Shown here one piece after another: positions 1 through 7,735 of a DNA stretch of 64,000 nt. The position numbers and the translations under genes were made by a program. The DNA is taken from NCBI RefSeq assembly GCF_008801405.1, contig NZ_VZPV01000001.1, forward strand, positions 124,001 through 188,000, read 5' to 3'. The first letter of the stretch is position 1; each line of letters opens with the position of its first letter. The stretch comes from Ralstonia insidiosa. GTDB lineage: Bacteria; Pseudomonadota; Gammaproteobacteria; Burkholderiales; Burkholderiaceae. The notes below the pieces were generated by a model. The model saw only the letters and a list, made by a program, of their open reading frames with translations. It did no database searches and was not told the origin of the DNA.

Positions 1-663
1 GTGTACGGAAAGTCCAGCCATGTGGCACTGGTCCATGCTGACTTCATCTGTATCGATGCGATCCCTGGAGCCGGTGTATCCAACCGGTTGATTCAAGACG
101 TCCTGGCAGATGTCGAAGATGATTGGCGGGTTATCCGCTTCAAAGGGATAGATGAGCGGCATGCCGATGTCATTCGGCGCGCGTGCAGTTACTACCTTGC
201 GCAGCCTTACAAAATCAAACCGAGTTGGAAATCCGGCCGAGATCACGCCTACTGTTCGGAGCTTGTTCGAAAGGTGTACCGAGACATCGGGCTGACCGGC
301 ACAGGTATCAACGCGAGCCCGATCGTTGCACCCGCTCACTTCGACCAGTTGGCGGATCTTCATACGCAGTGGCGGGACGTCACCGCTGATGCAAAGATCT
401 ACGTGGACGTCTGCAGGAAGTACTCGGCGATGTTAAAGGTTACAGCCAAAATTTTCATACACGGTCTCGAACTCAATCGCTTGAGGTTCACGGACAGGAA
501 GAATGCACTGAAGCAAGCCCAATTAGCAATGTCCAAGAAGTTGCTCACAAAGGAGAAGTACATTGCAATGGTAAAAGAGACGAAGGAGATCGAGGCATCT
601 CTCCATCACCATTTTTGGGACACAGGAAAGCCCCTAAATCGTGCTGCTGAGCAGCCGACTTGA
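1..663 (+). CDS. Permuted NlpC/P60-like (YiiX/YaeF-type) protein, 5' end outside window
   Basis: The reading frame is open from base 1, so the true start is probably outside the window. The visible 220 residues carry SSHVALVH near the N-terminus and HAYCSELV around residues 82-89. In circularly permuted NlpC/P60 (YiiX/YaeF-like) thiol hydrolases the catalytic His precedes the Cys in this way, and these enzymes act on amide or ester bonds of peptidoglycan or lipid substrates. The C-terminal 80 residues are Lys/Glu-rich and probably helical. It sits at the far end of the integrated island from the integrase, where cargo genes are usual, and is opposite in strand to the replication-type genes. 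The fold call is motif-based; substrate and role are unknown. Confidence 0.6.
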   Translation: MYGKSSHVALVHADFICIDAIPGAGVSNRLIQDVLADVEDDWRVIRFKGIDERHADVIRRACSYYLAQPYKIKPSWKSGRDHAYCSELVRKVYRDIGLTGTGINASPIVAPAHFDQLADLHTQWRDVTADAKIYVDVCRKYSAMLKVTAKIFIHGLELNRLRFTDRKNALKQAQLAMSKKLLTKEKYIAMVKETKEIEASLHHHFWDTGKPLNRAAEQPT

Positions 664-664
664 G

Positions 665-695
665 CCGCTGCCTGCTGTTTGCGCGTTAGCAGCGG
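665..695. repeat. Small inverted repeat after the NlpC/P60-like gene
   Basis: CCGCTGC at 665-671 is matched by GCAGCGG at 689-695. It begins one base after the stop codon and could be a terminator-like hairpin, although no T-run follows. Confidence 0.35.
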
Positions 696-776
696 TTGCG
701 CGTTGGTCACGCTGCTAACTCGATCAAATTGGCCTGAGACTCAGCTGTCGTGGTCGCGCCCCTCAGCTACATCTAA

Positions 777-1918
777 CTAATCTGTCAGGGCTTCGTTCCC
801 ATCCGTGGTGATCGCATCAGCATCCCCACGAGGGCGCCCTGACTTGATCTTCTTCGGCACCTGCCCCATGTCGAATGTGCGCACGCTCTCCGGCCCCTGG
901 ATCATCAGGTGCTGTTCAGCCTTGGCGAGATACACCAGATTCACACGCAGCGCCTGCCGCTTCTCGGTGTCGTCCCAGTTGATCTGGCCAACGCCGATGC
1001 CGTGTCCACGCTTTTCGTAGCGCCTCTTCAGCCAGGCTTGATTGCTGTTCCAGTAGGCGCCCTTACCTTCCGTCACCGCATCTACCCAGTATTCGCCGAT
1101 CTGCTTCGCGATGAACTCGTCGTGGTTCGACTCTGCTGAGTAGAACAAGATGACATGCAGATGTAGCCCTGTTTCCTCACCTTGCTCGATCGCCCATACA
1201 AAGCCCTTGATGCCCGCCATGAGCGTATTGAAGCGTCGCGCTGCGAAGAATCTGTCGCGGTGCTCCTGGATCGTCTCCGGCGTGATCCATCGACGGTACT
1301 GCGGCTTGTAGCGCAACGTCAGAGAGAGAGAACCAACCATCGGGATCGTCCTGTCTCGTTGGAGAACATCTCCTCCTCCAACTCCAGCACGTTCTTCGTA
1401 TTCCGCATCGCGTTCACCTGCCTCAAGCGTTCATGCTCCTTGAACACACGAGACTGGCAACGCAACCGGATCCGCTCAATCAACGTATTGAACACGTCCA
1501 TGCCACGCATGCCATCGGTACTCACAACGTCTGCGGGCTCACCCAGTGACAATCGATACGGACCGATCAGACCGAGGTCCTTGCAAACATCGTAGAACAC
1601 GTCGACTCGGATCGAATAGCGGTACAGGTCCGAGTATCGTTCCAGCCAGTCGTTTATCTTCTTGTAGTAGCGCTTACCAAGAAACTGCTCGCGAATCCTC
1701 TTCAACCCGCTGTAACGAGTAGGCTCTTCTACGAACCCTCCCCATCCCTTCTCGATTGCTCGAACGAATTTCTCGATAGCGAACAGGTGTCGTGATCCAT
1801 AGCCCTTGTGGAAAACGACGGTATCCTTGCCGTCTACCTCCGTTTGTTCAAGGTTCACACGCTCATCAAGGCGAGCGAATACCTCCAGTGCTTCCTGGTC
1901 TTCAGTGGAATGTTGCAT
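777..1918 (-). pseudogene. Inovirus Gp2/YfjJ-type replication-like gene, split by a CT-repeat frameshift
   Basis: Two adjoining minus-strand frames, 1918-1319 (199 aa) and 1340-777 (187 aa), together make one Gp2/YagK-YfjJ-like protein. The first ends RWLVLSL-stop and the second contains LSLTLRYKP just after its ATG. A run of five CT units (plus-strand AG run, 1321-1330) lies at the junction, and removing one unit fuses the frames into about 379 residues. The second half has GLHLHVILFY, an HxH-type (HUH) motif at its residues 60-62, and YWVDAVTEGKGAY. Such proteins are linked to rolling-circle-type replication of inoviruses and satellites. As sequenced the gene is broken, unless the repeat is phase-variable or a ribosomal frameshift restores it. 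Each half could also be annotated as a separate CDS. Confidence 0.7.
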
Positions 1919-1921
1919 GGT

Positions 1922-2467
1922 TGCTTAATGATGTGTCGCACTGATGTGTGCGACGGTGATTGACTTGGTCTCTGGTTCGAGTGACAGCTACATGACTTGC
2001 CAGTTGTGCTTGTCGATGAACTGGAGACCTTCCTCTGTTGTCGTTGACTGCTCGATGCGAGGTGCCATCGAAGGCTGCTCAGATACTCTGCTAGTCCCGA
2101 GAAGAAGATGACCTACTCCTATCCTTCCTCCGGTAAGGACTGCGCATGGGGAGCTGTCCTACCCTTGGGGTTGATGTATTCCAAGGGAAGCAGAAATGGC
2201 TTGCACTCGATGAGCACGAGAATCTCGGCGATTCAATCATCGACACCCTGGAGAGACTCGGCTTTGCTTTCGGCCTCTCATATACATACATGTCCACGCA
2301 GTAAAAATCCCATACACGACGAAGCTACCTCGCATTGCATTCGATACTTAACAGCAACCACCACGAGATGACACTCGATACGTTGCTGGTTACATGGCAG
2401 CCCACCGGACGTACCGATGAGCCACACACGCGAGTCAGAGAACAGTTACGCCCTCATGCGCTGGCTT
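1922..2467. other. Island intergenic stretch with one possible small gene
   Basis: No conserved gene is recognised between the Gp2-type gene and the next minus-strand gene. The only convincing item is a 52-codon plus-strand reading frame at 2146-2304, listed separately. Longer open frames here have skewed, arginine/serine-rich compositions typical of chance reading frames. Confidence 0.5.
2146..2304 (+). CDS. Small hypothetical protein, 52 aa
   Basis: ATG at 2146 is preceded by AAGGA with six bases of spacing, and the frame runs 52 codons to TAA at 2302-2304. The product reads like a real protein: hydrophobic and acidic residues alternate in an amphipathic segment around residues 24-42 (ENLGDSIIDTLERLGFAF), and there is no Arg/Ser skew. 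It lies on the strand opposite to its neighbours inside the island. I do not recognise it. A small regulator or cargo protein would fit, but nothing in the sequence decides this. Confidence 0.42.
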   Translation: MGSCPTLGVDVFQGKQKWLALDEHENLGDSIIDTLERLGFAFGLSYTYMSTQ

Positions 2468-2899
2468 CTACGCAGTGCTATCACCTTCGCTGTCGTGCAC
2501 GGTGCTGGCATGATCTTTTGCGATCAGCGCTTCCGGCACCTTGGTGCCACAGTGCGGACACGACACGTACACGGTCTTCATCTCACGGCGCACGTTCGAC
2601 ATCAGGGTCTTGAGTGTCTGCACGGACGTTTCCCAACCCTTGCCGCTCAGTAACTCAGCCAACCCCTCGTAGGATGCACCATCTTTGCGCTTCTCCTCCA
2701 GCACGGGGAAGAGCTCGCGCACGACATCAATCGCTGTGTGCTTCTTGGGGGGCACATACGCCAGCACGGCAGCTTTGAGCGCATCGATGTCCGGTTGATC
2801 GACGCTTTTCTTTTGCATGCGCTGAGTAGCTTGGGTCAGCGCAGCATTCATTGACACACGGTTCGCTGCGCCGGAGTTCTCGGTTGCGTTGGTATTCAT
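2468..2899 (-). CDS. Hypothetical island protein with CxxC motif, 143 aa
   Basis: The start at 2899 is chosen because AAGGAA lies just upstream and the longer in-frame extension has a non-protein-like composition. Residues from about 50 to 105 form a predicted helical segment containing ELFPVLEEKRKDGASYEGL followed by AELL and a second helix. This pattern, two helices with a conserved Gly between, is typical of small KfrA/TraK-like DNA-binding or mobilisation proteins. A CPHCGTKVPEAL motif near the C-terminus gives one CxxC pair and a nearby DH, so a small metal site is possible. The gene lies between the two Gp2-type genes. The helical motif resembles that of the 108-aa protein at 6224-6550, so both may be regulators of the element. 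Confidence 0.6.
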   Translation of the reverse strand: MNTNATENSGAANRVSMNAALTQATQRMQKKSVDQPDIDALKAAVLAYVPPKKHTAIDVVRELFPVLEEKRKDGASYEGLAELLSGKGWETSVQTLKTLMSNVRREMKTVYVSCPHCGTKVPEALIAKDHASTVHDSEGDSTA

Positions 2900-3262
2900 T
2901 TCGGTTCCTTCAAAATTTACATGGCGCCCACGCCCGCATTGACGGCAGCGCCTCGGTGGATGGATGGCTCGTTGACGTTGGAGTGCCTCTCGTTGACCGC
3001 CTAACACAGCCCGCGCACGCCAAGCCCCAGTGTTTCGCCAGGCACGGCATTGCGAGGAATGCCGATCACCAGCCTGATGGGACCGGTGACCGGCGATAGC
3101 GCTGGCGAGACAGGGGCCAGACGCAACCTCTTGATCGAAAAGACAAAGAGCCAATTCCGATATGCCTCACACGCTTGCACGCGCTTGGTGCAGCGCTCCC
3201 GGCCTGCCTGCTCTGACAGGACCAACTCCAGCCTGAGCTTCGAGCTGGAATAGCGCGAACGC
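2900..3262. other. Island intergenic stretch, one weak open frame
   Basis: There is no recognised gene. A minus-strand frame from an ATG at 3318 to 3001 (106 codons) overlaps the end of the upstream Gp2-type gene by 56 bases. It has only a weak GG-rich ribosome site and no motif I recognise, so I do not call it. The stretch probably holds the promoter region of the 143-aa gene. Confidence 0.4.
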
Positions 3263-4552
3263 TCAAAGAGGTAAGCGGTAACCTGTTGGCCCAAAAGGGA
3301 AAGAGCTATTTCGGACATCCACCACGGCGGCGTGTACCCACTCCGGAGCGAGCGCATTTCGCTGTTTCAGGCGAGAACGACGCATGGCTTGGGCCTCCTT
3401 CGACATCTTCCGTTTGGGCAGACGACCCATACCGAAACGATTGCACTTCACTCGCGGATCAACGCAGATGTAACGGTCACGTCGCGCCAGGCGGCGCAGC
3501 ACTTGCACCAGATTCACACGCTTCGCTGCGTCCTTGCTGTGGACCTTGCCGACACCAGCGAACTTCGTTGAGCAAATGTTCAGATTGCGATACGTGCCCT
3601 TTCCCTTCGTAATCGCATCGACCCAGTAGCGACCGATCAACTCACCCAACCATTCGGCGGTATGCGGCTCCGTGTCGTCGAAGAAGAACACGACACGCAG
3701 ATAGAATCCCGTGTACGACCACTCGATGCGCCAGACATAACCGGCGAGGTTCCGGAAAATCGCGGGCTTGGCCCGCATGTTGTCCAACAACCGATCACGG
3801 TCGGCGACCACGGCTGACGCATCGTGATGCTCCTCCAACTCCGACGAATTTGCTTCTTCGCCCGCCCTGGCGCGCAAAGCCGCCATATCCTTCGCACGCT
3901 CCTCTTCCACCATGTTGACGATCTCGTCGACACGCTCTTCATCAATGGAGCAGTCGATACTCCACAGTTCCAGATGCACAGGGAGAAGTGCACCGTTACG
4001 TTCAAACAACGCGTCGACATAACGCCGCACGCTCTTGTCGTTGTCGTCGCTGGCGTTGTTCCAGTCATTAAGCTGCTTGACGATCCCGACACGTGTACCC
4101 TGCTCTCGCAGGGTGTTGATGAAATCAACAAACACTTCGGCCTCGATACGCGAACCATCCTCAAACTGACGGTCCGGGCCGGCCAAGGTACAACGGCAAA
4201 TATCGTGCGCCGCGAAGCAGTCAAAAAAGAGTTGCACCGGTGGCGAGTGCCGAGAGCGGCGTGAATACAACTGTGCCATCGCGCCCGGTGCGCTGAAATA
4301 CTCACTCAGCGTCGACGCCGGAACCGATTTCTTCTTGCCGTTCTGCTCCACGATCTCGAACGCAACATCCGTTGTTCTGATGACCCGGAACATAAATGTC
4401 ACCACGCTTACCAATGAACCCGCTCGCCGATTGAGGATGATCGGGTTGCCTTGACGGTTCAATACGACGCTGTGCGCCGCGTTCAGGCTACGGACATCAT
4501 CGACCAGATCTCTCTGCTCGACTTCGAACCACTTCTGTTTCTTTTTTTCCAT
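3263..4552 (-). CDS. Gp2/YfjJ-type protein with degenerate HUH motif, 429 aa
   Basis: The C-terminal half (residues 270-400) aligns by eye with the split gene at 777-1918: IGRYWVDAITKGKGTY here matches IGEYWVDAVTEGKGAY there, and FGMGRLPKRK matches FDMGQVPKKI. It is therefore a YagK/YfjJ C-terminal-domain (inovirus Gp2-type) protein. At the position of the HxH motif it has TGFYLRVVFFF (Y284-L-R286), so the histidines expected of an active HUH endonuclease are missing. The N-terminal 200 residues differ from the paralogue. It lies downstream of the DUF3987 ATPase on the same strand, the pairing known from yfjI-yfjJ of CP4-57. A structural or regulatory role seems more likely than nicking. Confidence 0.65.
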   Translation of the reverse strand: MEKKKQKWFEVEQRDLVDDVRSLNAAHSVVLNRQGNPIILNRRAGSLVSVVTFMFRVIRTTDVAFEIVEQNGKKKSVPASTLSEYFSAPGAMAQLYSRRSRHSPPVQLFFDCFAAHDICRCTLAGPDRQFEDGSRIEAEVFVDFINTLREQGTRVGIVKQLNDWNNASDDNDKSVRRYVDALFERNGALLPVHLELWSIDCSIDEERVDEIVNMVEEERAKDMAALRARAGEEANSSELEEHHDASAVVADRDRLLDNMRAKPAIFRNLAGYVWRIEWSYTGFYLRVVFFFDDTEPHTAEWLGELIGRYWVDAITKGKGTYRNLNICSTKFAGVGKVHSKDAAKRVNLVQVLRRLARRDRYICVDPRVKCNRFGMGRLPKRKMSKEAQAMRRSRLKQRNALAPEWVHAAVVDVRNSSFPFGPTGYRLPL

Positions 4553-4687
4553 GCATTTCTCCTATGCATGAACACGGCTACTACGAGTTGACGACCTGTT
4601 GACGCGCGAATGCTGCAGAGGTGCCGCTTAGATCTGCGACACACTCTCCAGTCCTCAACGAGATCCGACCGCCTCGCCATGTCCGGC

Positions 4688-6085
4688 TTATCGGTAGCTA
4701 GTCAGGGAATGCGGTACGGGGAAGTAGGCTGCGTTCAGTACAACCCAGGCCGCCTTGTCACTGCCGATAACGATGCGGGCTCGATCGGACGAGCAGAGCA
4801 CGGTCAAGGCACGGTCTAGCGCGGCCTTGGTCATCCCAATGTTCGGCGCATAGTCGCGAAGGTGACTGCGCTTGATCGCCAACTGTCCGGTTTTCTGCAC
4901 GTAGTGGCGCAGACATTGTTCAAGGTGGCCGGCTTCCACGAATTCACGAGGCACCTTTGGTTTCGGTGCGAAGCGACGTTTATAGTGCTCCGTGAAAAAT
5001 TCACCGATACGCAAGGCACGCTCTACGGTTTCGCCCGAGATGTCACCAGCCCAGCCTTCAAAAGAATGAAGCCCTGCGGCAATGCGTTGGATGATCTCTG
5101 GCTGGCGTGCGACGTGTTCGGGCAGAGGCTCCAAATCACCACCACGTGCTCCGCGCTGCTGATAACGCTGAACCACCATCTCCGTAGCACGAAGCCCATC
5201 CGCACGGAACTTCACAACGGGACGCTGCAGCCGAAGGCGAACCAGTCGCACTGTGTCGCGCAGAAACTCCATGCATGCCTCATTCCACAGTGGCGTATCG
5301 GCCTTGAGCAGGCGGATGACGCGTGGGCCACCATCGTATTCCACGAAGATCTCACGGGCGCCGAGGCCCGAATTCCTGTAGCGCGCTCCGTGCTTCTTGT
5401 CGAACTCGCGCAGGATATGCGGTTGGGTCCAGCGTCCAGAGGTGACACGCGGCCCAACAATGTTCCCACGACCGGACGACTTCAGGGCAACGCTGAATGT
5501 CTGACCGTCGTACAGTTTGACGCGCGTATTGCCATGGCGCGTAATGCTGCCCGACTGCAGCGCCGTGAACTCATCATCGATCTCATTCATTACTGGATAC
5601 GACACGAGACTGTCGATCATGGCCTCCATCGTGCCGCTGAACTGGATATGGGACTCGAACGGGTGGCGCGACCCGCCTTTGTCGTTCGGGCGTTGCTCTG
5701 AGTCTTCCTCATCGTCATCATCGCAGGCCGCTACATCAGCGTCCTCGTACAGCGCTATCTCGTTAGGGTCGTCTTTCAGGTACGCGGCATGGAAGCGGGA
5801 CATGCTGTCGTAGGCGTAATTTTTTGCGACGGTTTTGCCACAACCAGATACTCCGCTGATCGTGGTGTTGACGCCGATTGGCCCTCTCTTTCCGCTTTCC
5901 GACTCAAGGTCGACCGCAGGATTAACGTATGCAAGACCGGCGTGAAGCACAGTCGCACCATCAATGGAGCTGGGGATGCCTATTTGCACCAAGAGGTCAT
6001 ACATGCTGCGCATGCGTGGGCCGAAGGCTTCGTCGGGAAATTGATCGAGATGGAACAAAGAGGCGCAGTAATTCAGAGGAAACAT
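4688..6085 (-). CDS. DUF3987 / YfjI-like ATPase
   Basis: This is a P-loop protein with Walker A SGVSGCGKT (Lys near residue 84 from the chosen start), preceded by an N-terminal segment beginning FPLNYCASLFHLDQFPDEAF as in DUF3987 proteins. DUF3987/YfjI proteins are primase/helicase-associated ATPases common in cryptic prophages and satellites. The start at 6085 is favoured by AAGGA five bases upstream; in-frame ATGs at 6121 and 6208 would lengthen it by 12 or 41 residues but lack a good ribosome site. An Asp/Glu-rich stretch near residue 120 and an Arg-rich basic C-terminus suggest nucleic-acid contact. It precedes the 429-aa Gp2-type gene on the same strand, and the two probably serve replication of the element. 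Confidence 0.72.
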   Translation of the reverse strand: MFPLNYCASLFHLDQFPDEAFGPRMRSMYDLLVQIGIPSSIDGATVLHAGLAYVNPAVDLESESGKRGPIGVNTTISGVSGCGKTVAKNYAYDSMSRFHAAYLKDDPNEIALYEDADVAACDDDDEEDSEQRPNDKGGSRHPFESHIQFSGTMEAMIDSLVSYPVMNEIDDEFTALQSGSITRHGNTRVKLYDGQTFSVALKSSGRGNIVGPRVTSGRWTQPHILREFDKKHGARYRNSGLGAREIFVEYDGGPRVIRLLKADTPLWNEACMEFLRDTVRLVRLRLQRPVVKFRADGLRATEMVVQRYQQRGARGGDLEPLPEHVARQPEIIQRIAAGLHSFEGWAGDISGETVERALRIGEFFTEHYKRRFAPKPKVPREFVEAGHLEQCLRHYVQKTGQLAIKRSHLRDYAPNIGMTKAALDRALTVLCSSDRARIVIGSDKAAWVVLNAAYFPVPHSLTSYR

Positions 6086-6223
6086 AGTGATCCTTGTTGG
6101 CTCGCCAGCAACAGACGACATCACGCATTCGCGTGGCACTGTGGTCTCGTGTTGTGTCGAGCTATGTTTAGGGATGGCTAGGGCATAAACCCCGGTGCGC
6201 GGTAGCACCGGGTTGTCGCAACA

Positions 6224-6550
6224 TCATTGGCGCGTAGTTGCCCTGTGTCGGGTCGCGCTGCTGCGCGATACGTTTTCGACGAACTTGCGGAATTCCGCGT
6301 CGGCGAATTCACGCGATGCGCGCTCGTAAAACGTGCCGAATGTTGCGGCACTGAACTGCAGCCCGTGCGATGCCAATGTTGCGAGAATCCGCCTCGTCGG
6401 CACGCCTCGTTCTTTGGCTGCCTTGATGCTCGGTAGCAGCTCCAGAAAGTGTGCTCGCGCGTTTGCTTGCAACCCGTCAAGTTCACGGGCGACACGCTTG
6501 GCATCGAAGTTGTCGAGCGGATCGGAGGGCTTCTTTGCGTTGGTTGTCAT
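6224..6550 (-). CDS. Small HTH-like island protein, 108 aa
   Basis: The start at 6550 has GGAGGT five to six bases upstream; the in-frame extension to 6661 is Arg/Ser-rich and overlaps the neighbouring gene, so it was rejected. The central segment has ARAHFLELLPSIKAAKERGV followed by RRILATLASHGLQFSAATF, two helices around a conserved Gly with a final helix. This is the pattern of KfrA/TraK-like small DNA-binding proteins of plasmids and mobile elements. It lies between the AlpA-like gene (13-base gap) and the DUF3987 gene, so regulation or partition of the element is the likely role. Its motif resembles the 143-aa protein at 2468-2899. Confidence 0.6.
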   Translation of the reverse strand: MTTNAKKPSDPLDNFDAKRVARELDGLQANARAHFLELLPSIKAAKERGVPTRRILATLASHGLQFSAATFGTFYERASREFADAEFRKFVENVSRSSATRHRATTRQ

Positions 6551-6563
6551 TTCGACCTCCGCA

Positions 6564-6767
6564 TTACGCCGACGCGGCGTTACCGTCAACCGTCTGCGCA
6601 GCCAGCATCTGGGCCTCCCACTCTTCCGCACACTTGCGCGGGATGACGACGCGGCGGCCAAGGCGCAGTTCTTTCGGCCCTTTACCCTGGGCCTTCAGGG
6701 AATAGTAGTAGACACGGCTGAAGTGATATGCCGCGCAGAATTGGGGAATGGTGTAGCTGAATTCCAT
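6564..6767 (-). CDS. AlpA/excisionase-like helix-turn-helix protein, 67 aa
   Basis: The product begins MEFSYTIPQFCAAYHFSRVY and continues YYSLKAQGKGPKELRLGRR, then VVIPRKCAEEWEAQM. This is the classic MerR-like winged HTH of AlpA and excisionase proteins: a 'ypIpqfc.a..iSr..yY.lk..G.gP....lG.r..I....a..W' pattern. AlpA of CP4-57 activates transcription of the integrase and promotes excision. A GAGGA lies directly upstream of the ATG at 6767; a GTG start at 6800 is possible. It heads a run of minus-strand genes, and its upstream region contains a 12-bp perfect inverted repeat that may be its operator. Confidence 0.72.
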   Translation of the reverse strand: MEFSYTIPQFCAAYHFSRVYYYSLKAQGKGPKELRLGRRVVIPRKCAEEWEAQMLAAQTVDGNAASA

Positions 6768-6863
6768 ATTTCCTCGACTCCTTCGTAAGAGGTTACTCAC
6801 CCGAGCAACCTTGAAGCGAGGTTATGTGCTCCCGAAGCGGATAAAAATTTGTACGCGCTGCCT

Positions 6864-6896
6864 AAATATGTTTTTGCGCAGCGTAAAAACATATTT
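6864..6896. repeat. 12-bp perfect inverted repeat upstream of the AlpA-like gene
   Basis: AAATATGTTTTT at 6864-6875 is matched perfectly by AAAAACATATTT at 6885-6896, with a GC-rich nine-base spacer. It lies between the end of the 272-aa gene and the start of the AlpA-like gene, so it could be an operator for the AlpA-like protein, an origin or excision site, or an unusual terminator for the integrase operon. TTTGCGC occurs in direct repeat at 6873-6879 and 6894-6900. Confidence 0.6.
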
Positions 6897-6916
6897 GCGC
6901 TACGCAGGCATGATTT

Positions 6917-7735
6917 CTATTTTTTCCTCGGGGGTCTTCCTGGTCGTTGCGCGTCATTTGGTATTTCCAGCCCGCCCTCTTTGCCTGCCTCTCGAATCCA
7001 CTTCTTGATGGTTGGTTCGTCCGGGATATCGAAATTGTCAGAAAAGACCTTCTCGCTGAGCTTTAGCCCGTTGATGACACCCTTCGCAACCTCGCCGATC
7101 CTGAGCGTGCCATCACGTTCCCAGATGCACTTCGCTTCAAATTCGGTGTAGAGCTTCGCCCTCGCAAGATCATCGTTTGCCTTGCCCGCACCGTTTTCAA
7201 AAGCAACACGTCGCGAGTTCCGCATTGCGCTGACCGCCTCCATCGCGGCCGAGTGCTTGAGTGCATACCCTCCGAGCAACGATTCGGCAAACAATGTCAT
7301 TCCAAGGGCAGATGCTTTTTCGGCCTGCTTCTGTGCAATCGCGAACCTCAAATGGGAGGCAACGACGAAAATATTGACCGCCGCTTCCCCTACTGCAGAC
7401 AGGGACGTGCTCCCGTCGAGGGTGGCATTACCTGCGGCGCGATATTGCGACACCTCTTTTAGCCACCAATCCCGCCATTGCTCGTAGCCGTCGCTGAGGC
7501 TCGGATAGTTTTTACGGCTGCCTCTACTCCACTCACGGCGCAGCCGCAACGCGGCTTCACGCTCAAGAGAAGGGATGATGCGATCGACAACCATCGAGTG
7601 ACCTTGGTCAAGCTCCTTCAGCCATTCACCTCCAGGCTGCCACGCGAAGTCCGCGGGCTCAATATCAAACGGGACGGGCCCTAGAAACGCGTCGGGTCCT
7701 ACGTATTCGTCTGAATTGTCAATCTTTCCCATCAT
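6917..7735 (-). CDS. Hypothetical island protein coupled to the integrase, 272 aa
   Basis: I do not recognise this protein. Its ATG at 7735 overlaps the integrase stop codon as ATGA, so translation is probably coupled. The N-terminal 90 residues are Trp- and acidic-rich (FAWQPGGEWLKELDQG), the middle is Ala-rich and helical, and the C-terminus ends in a basic tail (RPGRPPRKK) after a short segment DEPTIKKWIREAGKEGG that looks like a DNA-binding helix. No membrane segment or signal peptide is visible. Its position between integrase and AlpA-like gene matches the location of unknown genes in CP4-57-type elements. A role in recombination or its control is a guess from position. Confidence 0.6.
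   Translation of the reverse strand: MMGKIDNSDEYVGPDAFLGPVPFDIEPADFAWQPGGEWLKELDQGHSMVVDRIIPSLEREAALRLRREWSRGSRKNYPSLSDGYEQWRDWWLKEVSQYRAAGNATLDGSTSLSAVGEAAVNIFVVASHLRFAIAQKQAEKASALGMTLFAESLLGGYALKHSAAMEAVSAMRNSRRVAFENGAGKANDDLARAKLYTEFEAKCIWERDGTLRIGEVAKGVINGLKLSEKVFSDNFDIPDEPTIKKWIREAGKEGGLEIPNDAQRPGRPPRKK

Noticed and set aside
3001..3318. 106-codon minus-strand frame after the 429-aa Gp2-type gene
   Set aside because: It overlaps the upstream gene, has a weak ribosome site and no recognisable motif. It is mentioned only as an open frame.
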